Below are positions 18,965-29,555 of a DNA stretch of 64,000 bases, in pieces. The stretch lies in NCBI GenBank assembly GCA_029260755.1, contig JAJDCQ010000108.1, positions 62,001 to 126,000 of the forward strand, read 5' to 3'. How positions within the stretch are numbered: position 1 is the stretch's first letter; every line of letters begins with the position of its first letter. The notes beneath the pieces are model-generated. The model did no database searches and had not been told where the DNA came from. It saw only the letters and a list, made by a program, of their open reading frames with translations. Source of the stretch: Planctomycetota bacterium (lineage in GTDB: Bacteria > Planctomycetota > J058 > JAJDCQ01). The translations under genes and the position numbers were made by a program.

Positions 18965-21900
18965 ATGTCGACCCCGCCTGGCCCGCCGAGCGGTTCCCCC
19001 CCGGACGCGCGACGCATCGGCGACTACACCGTCGTCGACACCCTCGGACGCGGCGGGATGGGCGTCGTCCACCGGTGCCGGGATGCCTTCGGCCGCGAGG
19101 TCGCGCTCAAGACGATCACCTCCGGCGCGATCGGCCGGCTCGACGCGCGCCTTCGCCGCGAGGCGCAGGCGATCTGTCGCCTCCGTCACTCCAACATCGT
19201 CGGGCTCATCGCCGTCGGCGAGGACGAGGGTATCCCGTTCATCGTGATGGACCTCGTCCGGGGCGAGTCGCTCGACGCGGTACTCGCGCGGGGCCCGCTC
19301 CCGGCGGACCGCGCCGCCTCGATCGTCCGCGACGTCGCCCGCGCGCTCGACCACGCGCACGAGCGCGGCGTGATCCACCGCGACGTCAAGCCGGCGAACG
19401 TCCTGATCGACGAGCACGGTGACCCGAGGCTGAGCGACTTCGGCCTCGCCTCGGACGCGGCCGCCTCGGTGCAGCTCACCCGGACCGGCCAGATGGTCGG
19501 AACACTTCAATACATGGCGCCCGAGCAGGCCGACGGAGACCGCTCCGCCCACGGCCCCCACACCGACGTCTACGCGGCCGGCGCCCTCCTCTACGCGTGC
19601 CTCACCGGCGAGCCACCGTTCCCCTCGGGCGAGCTGCTCGCGATCGTTCGCAAGGTGCTGTTCGACGACCCGACGCCGCCCCGCACTCTCCAGCCGTGGA
19701 TCCCGGCCGAGCTCGAGGGGATCGTGCTCCGTTGCCTCGAGAAGGACCCGGCAATGCGCTGGCCTTCGGCCGGCGCCCTCGCCGACGCCCTCGAGGTCTT
19801 CGCGGAAGGGGAGGCCTCGCTCGGCGAGGTCGACGACGTCATCCGGGTGGAGCGACGCCCACTCACCGTGGTCGCCGTCGCCCTCGGAGTCGCCGCGGCG
19901 GCGCTCGCCCTCGGATACGGGTGGACCGCCGGGCGCGAGGTGCCGCCCGAGGAGCGGTCGCCGCCCCTCGTCCGCGGCGGGCCCGAGCCCGCGACAGGGA
20001 CCGTCGAGACGCCGACGGCTCGCGACGACGATGGGGAGCCCCGCGAAGACGCCCGGCCCGAGCCCGTTCCGGTCGACGCCGACCCGACCCGGTCGCTCGA
20101 GGAGGCGACGGCTCGCCTCCGGCGGTTCGAGGCGCTCGCGGATGTCTTGGCAATCGCCGTCGACTCGCGGAGGCGGGACCCCGAGCTCGCCGACGCGTGG
20201 TGGCTCGAGCAGCGCGCCCGGGGGATCCTCGAGCCGGACGAGGCGACCCGGCTCCGCAGCGTCCGGGAGACCGGGCGACTCCTCTACGATCCGAGCATCG
20301 CGGCCGGCACCGCGAGCGCGCGAGACCGTCTCCGCGCCGCCGAGCTGCGGCTCGGGCTCGGCGACCCGCCCGGCGCGCTCGTCGAGCTCGAGGCGCTCGC
20401 GGCCGGAGGAACGGCCGGCGACCTCGACGAGGACGACCGCTGGGATCTCCACCTCTTCGCCGCCGAGGCCTCGCGCGCGCGCGGCTTCGTGAACGACGAT
20501 CGCGTGTCCATGGCGCCGAACGCCCGGGCGCGGGAACGTCTCGATCCCCTCCTCCCGGAGATGCCGCCGGACCACCCGGTCCGGGTCCTCCTGCCCGAGG
20601 TCCGCCATCGCAGCGGCGTCGCGCGACGGTCCCGGAAGCTGCTCGTGGACTACCTCGATCACCAGCCGCAGGACGGGCGCGCCCGGGCGCTCCTCGCGTC
20701 GTTCGACGCCCCGGAGGCGGCGGCCGCGGAGCTCGATGCCGCCGTCGCGGCGGCGGAGGCCGCCCTCGACTCGGGCGACCTCATGGACGCCAGGTCGCTC
20801 GCCGACGCCGCCCTCATCCTCTCCGATGCCTCGCCCGAAGCGTGGTTCATCCGGGTCGTGGCGGCGCGCCGGGGAGGGGAGCCGCACGCGAGCGTTCGGG
20901 AGGCGTCCGCGCTGGCCAGCCGCCTCCTCCGCGAGCCAGGGCCGGACGCCCTCGCCCTCGTCCGACTCGGCGAGCTTCTCCGCCACGCCGGACGGATCCG
21001 CGAGGCGATGCCCGCGCTCCAGAAGGCGCACGAGCCCGGCCGGATCGCCGAGCTGCCCGACCGCCGACGAGCCGATGCGGCCCTCGAGCTCGCCCGCTGC
21101 TGCGCCGATCCGTCCTGGCCCGCGGCAGTCCGCCTCGGAGGCGTCAAGAAGGCGCTCGACCTGGCGCGCCCGTTCCTCGAAGAGAAGCCCACCGTCCACA
21201 TGGAGATCGCGAAGCTCCTCGCCGAGGTCGGCGATCCGGGCAGGGCCATCCTGGAGCTCTCCACGCTGACCCGGGAGCGGCCGACGGACCTGAGCGGCTG
21301 GCTCGCGCTCCTCGCGGTGCTCGAGAACGCGCCGGCGACCCTCGCCGGTCGGACCGGCGAGGTGATCGAGAACGCCCTCGATCTCCACGGCCCCGCGCCC
21401 GCGCTGACGACGTGGATCCGAGGACGGGCCGCGACCGGTCGAGCGAAGCGCGCGGCCGCGCGCTCGAAGGAGCCAACCTCGGACGACGCTCGGATCGAGC
21501 TCTACCTCGAAGCGATCACGGCCCTCATCGAAGGCGCCCTCACGAGCGACGCCCTCTCGGCCTGCGACGAGGTCGAGAGGCGCTTCCCCGATCGGAAGCC
21601 GCGGGTGACGAACCACGTCGACGAGCTCCGGGCGCGAGCGTGCTCCCGGATGGGTCGAATCGACGAGGCGAGAGCCCGCGTCACCGACCTCCTTCGCCGA
21701 CCGGGGCTCGAGCGTCGAAGCGCGCTGATGGGATTCCAGAGACACCTCGAGGCGCGAAGGCGAAGGGCAGGCGGCGGGGACGTGAGCGGGGCGGCCACGC
21801 TCGTCGCCGAGGGGCAGGAGGCGATGCGGCGCGGAGACCAGGCGACGGCGCGCGCGATCGCGCTTCGTGGCGTCGCGCGGTATCCGGACTCGCCCGACGT

Positions 21901-22516
21901 CGCTTGGCTGCGCGCAGTCGTCGGCCTCGTGGACGGCGAGCCGCCGGAGACCCTTCGACCCGCGGTCGACCGAGCCGTCGCCCTTCTCGAAGCCCGGGAG
22001 GAGGCGGGCGACACCAGCGCGGGGAGCCTCTACCGACTCGCCGAGCTCCACCTGATCGGAACGCACGACTACGAGCGAGCCCGGCGGTACGCCATGCTCA
22101 CCCTCGAGTCGGACACCGAGGGCGTCGCCGACGTGGTCGGCTTTCGAGTCAGCGCGACCTGGCTCCTGGGACGGGCGATGATGGCCGGCCGCAGCCACGA
22201 CCGATCCGCGGCGGCCGAGACCATTCGCGTGTTCGAACGCCTGCCCCAAGGAGCGCTCGAGGGCCAAGAGGCGCGTGACTTCTATGCCCGGATCCTCGCC
22301 CTCGATGACCGACTCGGCGACGCGTTCGAGCAGGCCTCCCGGCTGATCGAGGAGCGCCCGGACCTCCCGTCGGGCTGGGCTACGTTCATCCGCTTCGCCA
22401 ACCAGACGGGACGCCGCGAGCTGGCGGAAGAGGCGCTCGCGGAGGCGCTGAAGCGCCACCCCGCGCATCGAGAGAAGCTCGAAGAGCAGGCACGCCTGGG
22501 GAGGCGCCCGCGGTAG
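18965..22516 (+). CDS. Membrane Ser/Thr protein kinase with TPR-like C-terminal region (array copy 4)
   Basis: 1183 aa. Short N-terminus (17 residues) lacking the RSRVPG motif of copies 1-3 and 6. Kinase domain about 18-285: [10 protein letters not shown]49, HRDVKPAN (D140), DFG D158, MAPEQ. Membrane helix about 298-320 (TVVAVALGVAAAALALGYGW). The C-terminal region of about 860 residues is helical and TPR-like but diverges most from the other copies; its end (ELAEEALAEALKRHPAHREK) does not carry the VFYAxWL terminal repeat. The ATG lies 3 bp after copy 3 with only a weak ribosome binding site, so translation is probably coupled to copy 3. Confidence 0.92.
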   Translation: MSTPPGPPSGSPPDARRIGDYTVVDTLGRGGMGVVHRCRDAFGREVALKTITSGAIGRLDARLRREAQAICRLRHSNIVGLIAVGEDEGIPFIVMDLVRGESLDAVLARGPLPADRAASIVRDVARALDHAHERGVIHRDVKPANVLIDEHGDPRLSDFGLASDAAASVQLTRTGQMVGTLQYMAPEQADGDRSAHGPHTDVYAAGALLYACLTGEPPFPSGELLAIVRKVLFDDPTPPRTLQPWIPAELEGIVLRCLEKDPAMRWPSAGALADALEVFAEGEASLGEVDDVIRVERRPLTVVAVALGVAAAALALGYGWTAGREVPPEERSPPLVRGGPEPATGTVETPTARDDDGEPREDARPEPVPVDADPTRSLEEATARLRRFEALADVLAIAVDSRRRDPELADAWWLEQRARGILEPDEATRLRSVRETGRLLYDPSIAAGTASARDRLRAAELRLGLGDPPGALVELEALAAGGTAGDLDEDDRWDLHLFAAEASRARGFVNDDRVSMAPNARARERLDPLLPEMPPDHPVRVLLPEVRHRSGVARRSRKLLVDYLDHQPQDGRARALLASFDAPEAAAAELDAAVAAAEAALDSGDLMDARSLADAALILSDASPEAWFIRVVAARRGGEPHASVREASALASRLLREPGPDALALVRLGELLRHAGRIREAMPALQKAHEPGRIAELPDRRRADAALELARCCADPSWPAAVRLGGVKKALDLARPFLEEKPTVHMEIAKLLAEVGDPGRAILELSTLTRERPTDLSGWLALLAVLENAPATLAGRTGEVIENALDLHGPAPALTTWIRGRAATGRAKRAAARSKEPTSDDARIELYLEAITALIEGALTSDALSACDEVERRFPDRKPRVTNHVDELRARACSRMGRIDEARARVTDLLRRPGLERRSALMGFQRHLEARRRRAGGGDVSGAATLVAEGQEAMRRGDQATARAIALRGVARYPDSPDVAWLRAVVGLVDGEPPETLRPAVDRAVALLEAREEAGDTSAGSLYRLAELHLIGTHDYERARRYAMLTLESDTEGVADVVGFRVSATWLLGRAMMAGRSHDRSAAAETIRVFERLPQGALEGQEARDFYARILALDDRLGDAFEQASRLIEERPDLPSGWATFIRFANQTGRRELAEEALAEALKRHPAHREKLEEQARLGRRPR

Positions 22517-22534
22517 GGCGATCCAGCCGGACGC

Positions 22535-22563
22535 TTGGTCGGGTCTCGCCGTTCCGCCAGAAT
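22535..22563 (+). promoter_or_regulatory. Putative promoter of array kinase copy 5
   Basis: TTGGTC at 22535-22540, 17-bp spacer, CAGAAT at 22558-22563, then GGGGAG nine bases before the ATG at 22589. It resembles the promoters proposed for copies 1 and 3. Confidence 0.35.
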
Positions 22564-22588
22564 GGAGGCGTCCAGGGGAGCCGCGACG

Positions 22589-24385
22589 ATGACCACCGGC
22601 CCGCCAGCCCACCGCCCGTCTCAGCCCGCTTCCGCTCTCGGGCCCGCCGCCGTCCGTCGCATCGGCGCCTACACCGTCGTCGGCACGCTCGGCCGTGGCG
22701 GGATGGGCGTCGTCTACCGGTGCCGCGACACGGACGGGAACGAGGTCGCCGTCAAGACGATCCAGGCCGCCGGGCTCGGCAGCCTCAACGCCCGGCTCCG
22801 ACGCGAGGCGGCGGCGATCGGTCACCTCCGTCACCCCAACATCGTCGGCCTGATCGCCGTGGGCGAGGACGAGGTGATCCCCTACGTCGTGATGGAGCTC
22901 GTCAAGGGGCGATCGCTCGATGAGGAGCTCGCCCGGGGCGCCCTGCCCCTGGCGCGCGCGGCCTCGATCGTCCGCGACGTCGCCCGGGCGCTCCATCACG
23001 CCCACGATCGAGGCGTCGTCCACCGCGACGTCAAGCCGGCGAACATCCTCATCGACGATCGGGGCGCGCCGCGCCTGACCGACTTCGGCCTCGCCGCCGA
23101 CGTCGCCGCGACGACCCAGCTCACAAACACCGGCCAGGTGATCGGGACGCCGCAGTACATGGCGCCCGAGCAGGCCGACGGCGACCGCTTCGCCCACGGC
23201 CCCCACACCGACATCTGGGCCTGCGGCGCCGTCCTCTACCGTTGCCTGACCGGGCGCCCACCCTTCCCCGGCGCCGACCTCATGGAGGTCGTCATGGCGC
23301 TGATGATGCGCGACCCGCCCGCGCCACGATCGCTCAATCCTCGGATTCCGTCGCGACTCGAGCGACTCATCCTGCGATGCCTCGAGAAGGAGCCGAAGAA
23401 GCGCTGGCCGAGCGCGGCCGCCCTCGCCGACGCGCTCGAGCCCTTCGCGGCGGGCGAGGCCCCCCCACCCGAGCCTCTCCGGGTGCGGCGGGCGAGCCCC
23501 GCCCTCATCGGCGGCGTCGTCGTCGTCGCCGCCGGTCTCGGCATCGGCATCACGATCGGCCTCGGCGGCGAGCCCGACCGCTCCATCGAGCCGACGCCCG
23601 TCGCCACGGCCAGCCCGGAGACGGTCGACTCGCCCGGAGCGATCTCCGGGGAGGAGGCTGCGACGCCGCCGCCCCCGGCTGTTGACCCTCCCCCGGAGAC
23701 GGAGCCGGCGCCTCCTCCGCAGGAGACCGAGCCGAACGAAACCGCCGAGCTCGTCGAGCGCGGGACGCGGGCGCTCCGGGCCGGTGACTACGACGAGGCC
23801 ATCGCGGCGGTGAAGGCGATCTGGGAGCGGGATCCGAAGAATCCCCACGCGCACTGGCTTCAGTACCGGGCGTTCACGGCGAAGCGCGACGGTCCTCCGG
23901 TTCCCGCGGCCAGTCGGACCGCAAGCAAAGGCACCGAACGCTACCAAGCGCTCGAACCGCTCGAGCCGCGCGATCGGGTCCGCCTGGCGGAGCTCATGGC
24001 GGGCGCCGACGACGAACAGGACGCCTACGACATCGTCACTAGCCTCTTGAAGAACCCCGAGTCGCTCGACGAGGCGACCTTGTGGGACGCCCGCTGTCTC
24101 CAGACGAACATGCTGTGGCGCTATCTCCGGAAGCAGCAGGGCAACCAGGGCGCCAGCTCCGCCTCGGTCGCGACGCTCGAGCGCTTCTCTCCGGCGATGC
24201 CCCCTGCTCATGCGATCCAGGTGGACTACGCCCGCCACGTCGTCGTCGCCGGGAACCGCCAGAAGGCGCTCGACATACTCGACCGCTACCTCGCGCAGGT
24301 ACCCCAGGACGAGCGCGCGTCACGAACACGCCGGGACATCGAAGGCGGCCGGACGCCGTGGCTTCCCCCGGAGCGCGGCCGGTGA
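22589..24385 (+). CDS. Membrane Ser/Thr protein kinase, short form (array copy 5)
   Basis: 598 aa, about half the size of its neighbours. Upstream in-frame TTG (22535) and ATG (22562) exist, but the ATG at 22589 has GGGGAG at the right distance and gives an N-terminus like copy 4. Kinase domain about 25-290: [10 protein letters not shown]56, HRDVKPAN (D147), DFG D165, MAPEQ. Membrane helix about 305-325 (ALIGGVVVVAAGLGIGITIG), followed by a Pro/Glu/Thr-rich linker. Only about 230 residues of TPR-like helices remain, but the terminal repeat is recognisable (IQVDYARHVVVAGNRQKALD). Either a streamlined paralog or a deletion derivative; the kinase itself looks intact. Its TGA overlaps the GTG of copy 6. 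Confidence 0.9.
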   Translation: MTTGPPAHRPSQPASALGPAAVRRIGAYTVVGTLGRGGMGVVYRCRDTDGNEVAVKTIQAAGLGSLNARLRREAAAIGHLRHPNIVGLIAVGEDEVIPYVVMELVKGRSLDEELARGALPLARAASIVRDVARALHHAHDRGVVHRDVKPANILIDDRGAPRLTDFGLAADVAATTQLTNTGQVIGTPQYMAPEQADGDRFAHGPHTDIWACGAVLYRCLTGRPPFPGADLMEVVMALMMRDPPAPRSLNPRIPSRLERLILRCLEKEPKKRWPSAAALADALEPFAAGEAPPPEPLRVRRASPALIGGVVVVAAGLGIGITIGLGGEPDRSIEPTPVATASPETVDSPGAISGEEAATPPPPAVDPPPETEPAPPPQETEPNETAELVERGTRALRAGDYDEAIAAVKAIWERDPKNPHAHWLQYRAFTAKRDGPPVPAASRTASKGTERYQALEPLEPRDRVRLAELMAGADDEQDAYDIVTSLLKNPESLDEATLWDARCLQTNMLWRYLRKQQGNQGASSASVATLERFSPAMPPAHAIQVDYARHVVVAGNRQKALDILDRYLAQVPQDERASRTRRDIEGGRTPWLPPERGR

Positions 24386-27300
24386 CCGCCGCCCCCTTCT
24401 CCGACCGTCCGTCTGGCCCTCCGCCGTCCCGCGTCCCGGGACGGCCGCCCTCGGGTCCTCTTCCCCCCCGGCGACCGACCTCGCCCGCCGGCGCCGCCGG
24501 GCGCACGATCGGCGGCTACCGGGTGCTCGAGACGCTCGGCCGCGGCGGGATGGGCGTCGTCTACCGCTGCCGCGACTCGATGGGACGCGAGGTCGCCCTG
24601 AAGACCATCACGACGGCCGCCCTCGGCCGCCTCGACGACCGCCTCCGCCGCGAGGCGCAGGCGATCGCCCGGCTCCGCCACCAGAACATCGTCGGGCTCA
24701 TCGCCGTCGACGAGGACGACGGGCGACCCTTCGTCGTGATGGACCTCGTCCGCGGCGAGTCGCTCGACCGGACGCTCCTGCGCAACGGCCCTCTCCCGCC
24801 CGCCCGGGCGGCTGCGATCGTTCGCGACATCGCCCGGGCGCTCGAGCACGCCCACGCCGAGGGCGTCACTCATCGCGACATCAAGCCCGCGAACATCCTC
24901 ATCGACGAGCACGGCGATCCGCGCCTGACCGACTTCGGCCTCGCCGCCGACGCCTCGGCCACGACGCAGCTCACCGCGACCGGGCAGATCGTCGGCACCC
25001 TTCAGTACATGGCGCCGGAGCAGGCCGACGGCGATCGTTCGGCCCACGGACCCCACACCGACATCTGGGCGGCCGGCGCCGTCCTCTACGCGTGCCTGAC
25101 GGGGAAGCCGCCCTTCGACGGCGACGACGTCATGCAGGTCGTGAAGAAGGTCCTCCTCGACGCCCCGACGCCTCCCCGCCGGCTCCAGCCCTGGGTTCCC
25201 GAAGGGCTCGAGCGGGTCGTCCTCCGGTGCCTCGCGAAGGAGCGGGAGCAGCGCTGGGCGTCCGCGGAGGAGCTCGCCGAGGCGCTCGAGCCCTTCGCCC
25301 ACGGCGAGGACGTCCTCTCCGAGTCCATCCGCGTTCGAAGGAGCTCGACCGCCGTCGCCGTCGCGAGCGTCGGCTTCGGCCTCGGCCTCGCCGTCCTCGT
25401 GATGGCGCTCGCCTGGCGATCCGCGGGGGAGGATCCGGCGCCTCCCGCCGACGTCACCACCTCCGACGCTCCCGCGCCGCCGGAGCGCGCGCCGCCCACC
25501 GCGCCGCGCCCGACGGATTCCGAACGCCGAGACGCGCTCGTCGAGGACGGCGAGGCCGCGATCGCGAGCGGCGATCTCGCCGAGGCGGCCACGCTCGCCG
25601 ACGAGGCCCTCGGCATCGACGGCGGGTCGGCCGACGCGGCGCACCTTCGCGCGCTCGTGCTGATGAGGCGCCAGTCGGATCCGCGGCCGGTGATCGTCGA
25701 AGCCATCGACGACGCGATCTCTCGATTCGAGATCCTCGAGGAGGACGGCGCCGAGACCGCGCGGGACCTGTTCCGCCTCGGCGAGCTCCTCCGGCTGCGC
25801 CGCCGGTTCGTGCGGGCGGCCGACTGCCTGAGACGAGCGCTCTCGCCCGAGAGGTCGGACCCGCTCGAGCCGGGGGACCGCCTCGGCGCCAGCCTCGCCC
25901 TCGCCCGGGCGCTCGTTCCCGACACCGCGACGACAGACCCGGCCGCGCTCGCGGAGGCGATCGCCGTCCTCGAGGCCGTCCCCGACCCGCTGCTCGTCGG
26001 GGACGACGCCCGGCGCAGCCTCGCCCACTTCCTCATCGTGGCGGAGCGGTACGAGCGAGGCTTCGAGCAGGCCCTCCTCTACGCACGCGAGCGTCCCACG
26101 CGCGCCGACAGCTGGCTCGAGCTCCTCCAGCTCGCGGACGCGCGCCTCCCCCATCACGCCGACGCGGTCGTCGCCGAGGCGCGCAAGCACCACCCCGACC
26201 ACCCGATCCTGCTCGCCCGCATCGACGCGCCGAGCCGAGGCTCACGAGCCGAGCTCGACGTGCTGTGGGAAGAGGTCTCGCGCAACCAGAGAATCGCCGA
26301 CCCGACCGCGCGAGGCGCCGCGCAGGCCCGCGCCTTCGAGCGCTACCTCGAGCTCGGCTCGAGCGACCCGACCGACCTCGCCCGGATGGGCGTCACCGCC
26401 CGCCACGCCGGCCGCGCGAAGGAGGCGGTCCAGCTCCTCGAGGCGGCGCTCCGCCCCGGGAATCACGCGGCGCTCGGCGCCGACCGCTGGAGCGCGCACG
26501 TCGTCCTCGCGGAGGCGAAGAGGTTGGCCTACCCCGACCTCGCGCCGGCGGACCTCGCCCGGCTGGCGCTCGAGTCGCTCCCGCCCGCCGAGGAGATGCC
26601 CGTCGCGCACGTCATCCGACTCGAGCGCGCCAAGCTCGAGCTCGCCCTCGGCGCGCTCGACGCCGCCCTCGCGACGATCGAGCCCTACGTCGCCACGGGC
26701 CCGAACGAGTCGGGCGCCTACCGCGTGGCCGTGACCTGTCTCCTCCAGCGCGGGGAGAACACCCGGGCCGCTCGCGTCGCGAGCGACGCGCTCGGGCGCG
26801 AGCTCGTCGACACGGTCTTCTGGCTGGCGCGGGGCATGGACGACCTGACCGCCGGTCGCTTCGCGTTCGCGCTCGAGAATCATCAGCGCGCGCTGGCGTC
26901 CGCGACGACGCCGGTGGAGCGCGATCAGGCTCGCTACTCCATCGCCCTGGCGGCCCGCGGCCTCCACGACCTCCCCATGGCGCGGACGACGCTCGGCGAC
27001 CTCGAGACGTCCGGAGTCGACCAGGGTCAGGTCCGCGCGCTCCGCGCGACCCTCGACGAGCTCGCGGGCTCGGGACCGGAGCTGGCGCCGGCGCTCGTCC
27101 AGCGCGGCGCCCTCGCGCTGCGTGCCTTCGACCCGGAGGCCGCGCGCCGCCTCGCCGAGGCCGCCATCGCCCTCGACGAGCGCGACCCCAACGCCCTCTG
27201 GCTCCTCTCCCGAGCCTGCTACGAGCTCCGGATCTCGGGCCGGCTCGATGCGCGCGACACGCAGCCCGAGCGCGAGGCCGCGACCCGTGCCCTCGCGCTG

Positions 27301-27750
27301 TACGACCTCGGCGACGGCGCCGAGGTGCGCGACCTCGTCCGGGCCAGCGCTCTCCTCGTGCGGATGCGCCGCGACGCGGAGGCCGGACCGCTCCTCGAGC
27401 GAGCGCTCGGGCGCGCCGAGCAGCTCGAGCCTCCGGACCTCGGCGATCTCCTCCTCGTCCGCGTCCTCTGGCGCGAGCGGGAGGCGCTCGGAGCGAATCC
27501 GGATGCCGCCGCCCGGAGGGCCGCCGCGAGCGCGGCCGTCGCGATGCTCGAGGAGGCCGAGGCCGCCGGGATGGTCGCGCCCGCCGGGCACCGCGTACGG
27601 TCGCTCCTCGCGCAGTGGCTCCTCGACACGAACCGGGTCCAGGAAGCGATCGTCGTGCTCCGGGACTACGTCGCGGTTCAGCGCTACCACGAGGACGCGC
27701 GCCGGCTCCTCGACGGCCTCACGAGCGACCGATCACGGGGCGGCGACTAG
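24382..27750 (+). CDS. Membrane Ser/Thr protein kinase with TPR-like C-terminal region (array copy 6)
   Basis: 1122 aa. The frame is open further upstream, but GTG at 24382 overlaps the stop of copy 5 (GTGA) and produces the family N-terminus, with [18 protein letters not shown] near residues 15-32. Kinase domain about 43-310: [10 protein letters not shown]74, HRDIKPAN (D166), DFG D184, MAPEQ. Membrane helix about 325-345 ([20 protein letters not shown]). TPR-like helices fill the remainder and end with [20 protein letters not shown]. Its stop TAG interlocks with that of thiC on the opposite strand (CTAG at 27747-27750), so no terminator fits between them. Confidence 0.92.
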   Translation: MTAAPFSDRPSGPPPSRVPGRPPSGPLPPRRPTSPAGAAGRTIGGYRVLETLGRGGMGVVYRCRDSMGREVALKTITTAALGRLDDRLRREAQAIARLRHQNIVGLIAVDEDDGRPFVVMDLVRGESLDRTLLRNGPLPPARAAAIVRDIARALEHAHAEGVTHRDIKPANILIDEHGDPRLTDFGLAADASATTQLTATGQIVGTLQYMAPEQADGDRSAHGPHTDIWAAGAVLYACLTGKPPFDGDDVMQVVKKVLLDAPTPPRRLQPWVPEGLERVVLRCLAKEREQRWASAEELAEALEPFAHGEDVLSESIRVRRSSTAVAVASVGFGLGLAVLVMALAWRSAGEDPAPPADVTTSDAPAPPERAPPTAPRPTDSERRDALVEDGEAAIASGDLAEAATLADEALGIDGGSADAAHLRALVLMRRQSDPRPVIVEAIDDAISRFEILEEDGAETARDLFRLGELLRLRRRFVRAADCLRRALSPERSDPLEPGDRLGASLALARALVPDTATTDPAALAEAIAVLEAVPDPLLVGDDARRSLAHFLIVAERYERGFEQALLYARERPTRADSWLELLQLADARLPHHADAVVAEARKHHPDHPILLARIDAPSRGSRAELDVLWEEVSRNQRIADPTARGAAQARAFERYLELGSSDPTDLARMGVTARHAGRAKEAVQLLEAALRPGNHAALGADRWSAHVVLAEAKRLAYPDLAPADLARLALESLPPAEEMPVAHVIRLERAKLELALGALDAALATIEPYVATGPNESGAYRVAVTCLLQRGENTRAARVASDALGRELVDTVFWLARGMDDLTAGRFAFALENHQRALASATTPVERDQARYSIALAARGLHDLPMARTTLGDLETSGVDQGQVRALRATLDELAGSGPELAPALVQRGALALRAFDPEAARRLAEAAIALDERDPNALWLLSRACYELRISGRLDARDTQPEREAATRALALYDLGDGAEVRDLVRASALLVRMRRDAEAGPLLERALGRAEQLEPPDLGDLLLVRVLWREREALGANPDAAARRAAASAAVAMLEEAEAAGMVAPAGHRVRSLLAQWLLDTNRVQEAIVVLRDYVAVQRYHEDARRLLDGLTSDRSRGGD

Positions 27751-29492
27751 ACCTCGAGCAGCTTGTCGTCCTGGAGCTTCTGCGCCGTCTCGGGGTCGAC
27801 CTGGTCGGAGTGGCAAGCGGCCTTCACCGTGCCGTCGCCGACGCCGAGCGCCTGCTTCGTCTTCGCGGCGAGCTGGTGGATCTCCGCCGGCGAGAGGACG
27901 CCGCGCTTCTCGAGGATCTCGAGCTGCTCCGCGGACAGGGCCGGGCTGCTCGCCGCGTCGCCGCGCTCGAAGCCGGACGCCTTGCCGCTCGCGAACTCCT
28001 GGATCTCCTTGCTGATCCGGACGCTGCACCAGTCGTGGCCGCACATGGCGCAGAAGTCGGTGTCGACGTCGAGGTCCTCGTCGTGGAGCGCCCGGGCCGT
28101 GTCGGTGTCGAAGGCGAGCTCGAAGTGCTTCTCCCAGTTGAGCGCGGCCCGGGCCTTGGTGAGGTCGTCGTCCCAGTCGCGCGTCCCGGGGATCCCGAGG
28201 GCCACGTCCGCCGCGTGGGCCGCGATCTTGTAGGCGATGCAGCCCTGCTTGACGTCCTCCTTCTTCGGCAGCCCGAGGTGCTCCTTCGGCGTCACGTAGC
28301 AGAGCATGCTGGCGCCGTGCCAGGCCGCCATCGTCGCGCCGATGCAGCTCGTGATGTGGTCGTAGCCGGGGAAGACGTCGGTGACGAGCGGCCCGAGGAC
28401 ATAGAACGGCGCCCCGTGGCAGATCGCCCGCTCGAGCTTCATGTTGTACTCGATCTTGTCGAGGGCGACGTGACCCGGCCCCTCGATCATCACCTGGACG
28501 CCCTTCGCCCACGCCCGCTCGGTCAGCTCGCCGAGCGTCTCGAGCTCGCGGAGCTGCGCCTCGTCGGTCGCGTCGGCGAGTCCGCCCGGGCGGAGCCCGT
28601 CGCCGAGGCTGAAGCTGACGTCGTACTCGCGCATGATGTCGCAGATGTCATCGAAGAGGTCGTACATCGGGTTCTGCTTGCCGTGGGTGATCATCCACTT
28701 CGCGAGGAGCGACCCGCCGCGGCTGACGATCCCGATGAGGCGCTTGTTGATGGCCGGCAGGTGCTCGCGCAACACGCCCGCGTGGATCGTGAAGTAGTCG
28801 ACGCCCTGCTTCGCCTGGTGCTCCAGGGTCTCGAGGATGTGCTCGTAGCTCAGGTCCTCGATCTTGCGCCCGACGATCATCGAGTAGAGGGGGACGGTCC
28901 CGATCGGCGTGCTCGACGCGCGGATGATCGCGTCGCGGCACTCGTCGAGGTTGCCGCCGGTGGAGAGATCCATGACCGTGTCCGCGCCCCAGCGGACCGA
29001 CCACTCCATCTTCTCGACCTCGGCGTCGGTGCCCGAGCTCACCGGCGACGCGCCGAGGTTGGCGTTGATCTTGGTCTTGGTCGCGCGCCCGATCCCCATC
29101 GGGTCGAGCTTGTAGCCGAGGTGGACCGTGTTCGCGGGAATGATCAGACGGCCCGCGGCGACCTCGTCTCGAATCTGCGCGGCGGTGAGGTGCGGCTCCC
29201 GCTCGGCGACCCGCTTCATCTCGGGGGTGACGAGCCCGAGGCGCGCCTTCTCTAGCTGGGTCACCGCGGACTCTCTCCCGCGCGGCGCCGGGTTGAAGTC
29301 CCACGCCGTCTTGCTCGACGGGGCCGGCATCCCCGGGGTGTCCGGCGAAGCGTAGGTCAGCGCCCCCTCGGTCCCCGCGGCGATCTTCGGCGCGAGGGCG
29401 AAGCTCGGCGGGGCGGTGCCCTCGTCTCGGCTCGAGGGGTTGCGCGCGCCGTGGAGAGGCAGACCGAAGTGCTCGGCGAAGGGGGTGTTCAT
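27747..29492 (-). CDS. thiC: Phosphomethylpyrimidine synthase
   Basis: Converts 5-aminoimidazole ribotide to HMP phosphate, the pyrimidine half of thiamine, using a 4Fe-4S cluster and S-adenosylmethionine. 581 aa from the ATG at 29492 ([13 protein letters not shown]); an upstream in-frame extension lacks homologous character. Conserved blocks include [67 protein letters not shown] and [11 protein letters not shown]. The C-terminal cluster motif is CAMCGHDWC (C-x2-C-x4-C). It stands alone on the minus strand with its own TATAAT promoter. No THI-box riboswitch sequence was found in its roughly 57-nt leader. Confidence 0.98.
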   Translation of the reverse strand: MNTPFAEHFGLPLHGARNPSSRDEGTAPPSFALAPKIAAGTEGALTYASPDTPGMPAPSSKTAWDFNPAPRGRESAVTQLEKARLGLVTPEMKRVAEREPHLTAAQIRDEVAAGRLIIPANTVHLGYKLDPMGIGRATKTKINANLGASPVSSGTDAEVEKMEWSVRWGADTVMDLSTGGNLDECRDAIIRASSTPIGTVPLYSMIVGRKIEDLSYEHILETLEHQAKQGVDYFTIHAGVLREHLPAINKRLIGIVSRGGSLLAKWMITHGKQNPMYDLFDDICDIMREYDVSFSLGDGLRPGGLADATDEAQLRELETLGELTERAWAKGVQVMIEGPGHVALDKIEYNMKLERAICHGAPFYVLGPLVTDVFPGYDHITSCIGATMAAWHGASMLCYVTPKEHLGLPKKEDVKQGCIAYKIAAHAADVALGIPGTRDWDDDLTKARAALNWEKHFELAFDTDTARALHDEDLDVDTDFCAMCGHDWCSVRISKEIQEFASGKASGFERGDAASSPALSAEQLEILEKRGVLSPAEIHQLAAKTKQALGVGDGTVKAACHSDQVDPETAQKLQDDKLLEV

Positions 29493-29555
29493 CGTCGTCT
29501 GGACTCGCTTCCTGGTTGGGTTCGCTGCGACCGACCGAAGTTTCGCAAGGGGCGG

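Noticed and set aside
22535-22588. Upstream starts (TTG 22535, ATG 22562) for kinase copy 5
   Set aside because: They overlap the proposed promoter and lack a ribosome binding site; ATG 22589 has GGGGAG at the right spacing.
17063-24238. Antisense open frame of 2391 codons opposite kinase copies 3-5, and similar long ones at 10493-14626, 7612-11445, 43533-45776 and 45801-49238
   Set aside because: In very GC-rich genes stop codons are rare on the opposite strand. These translate to Arg/Glu/Asp/Gly-rich sequence without domains, and sense-strand kinase motifs are unmistakable.
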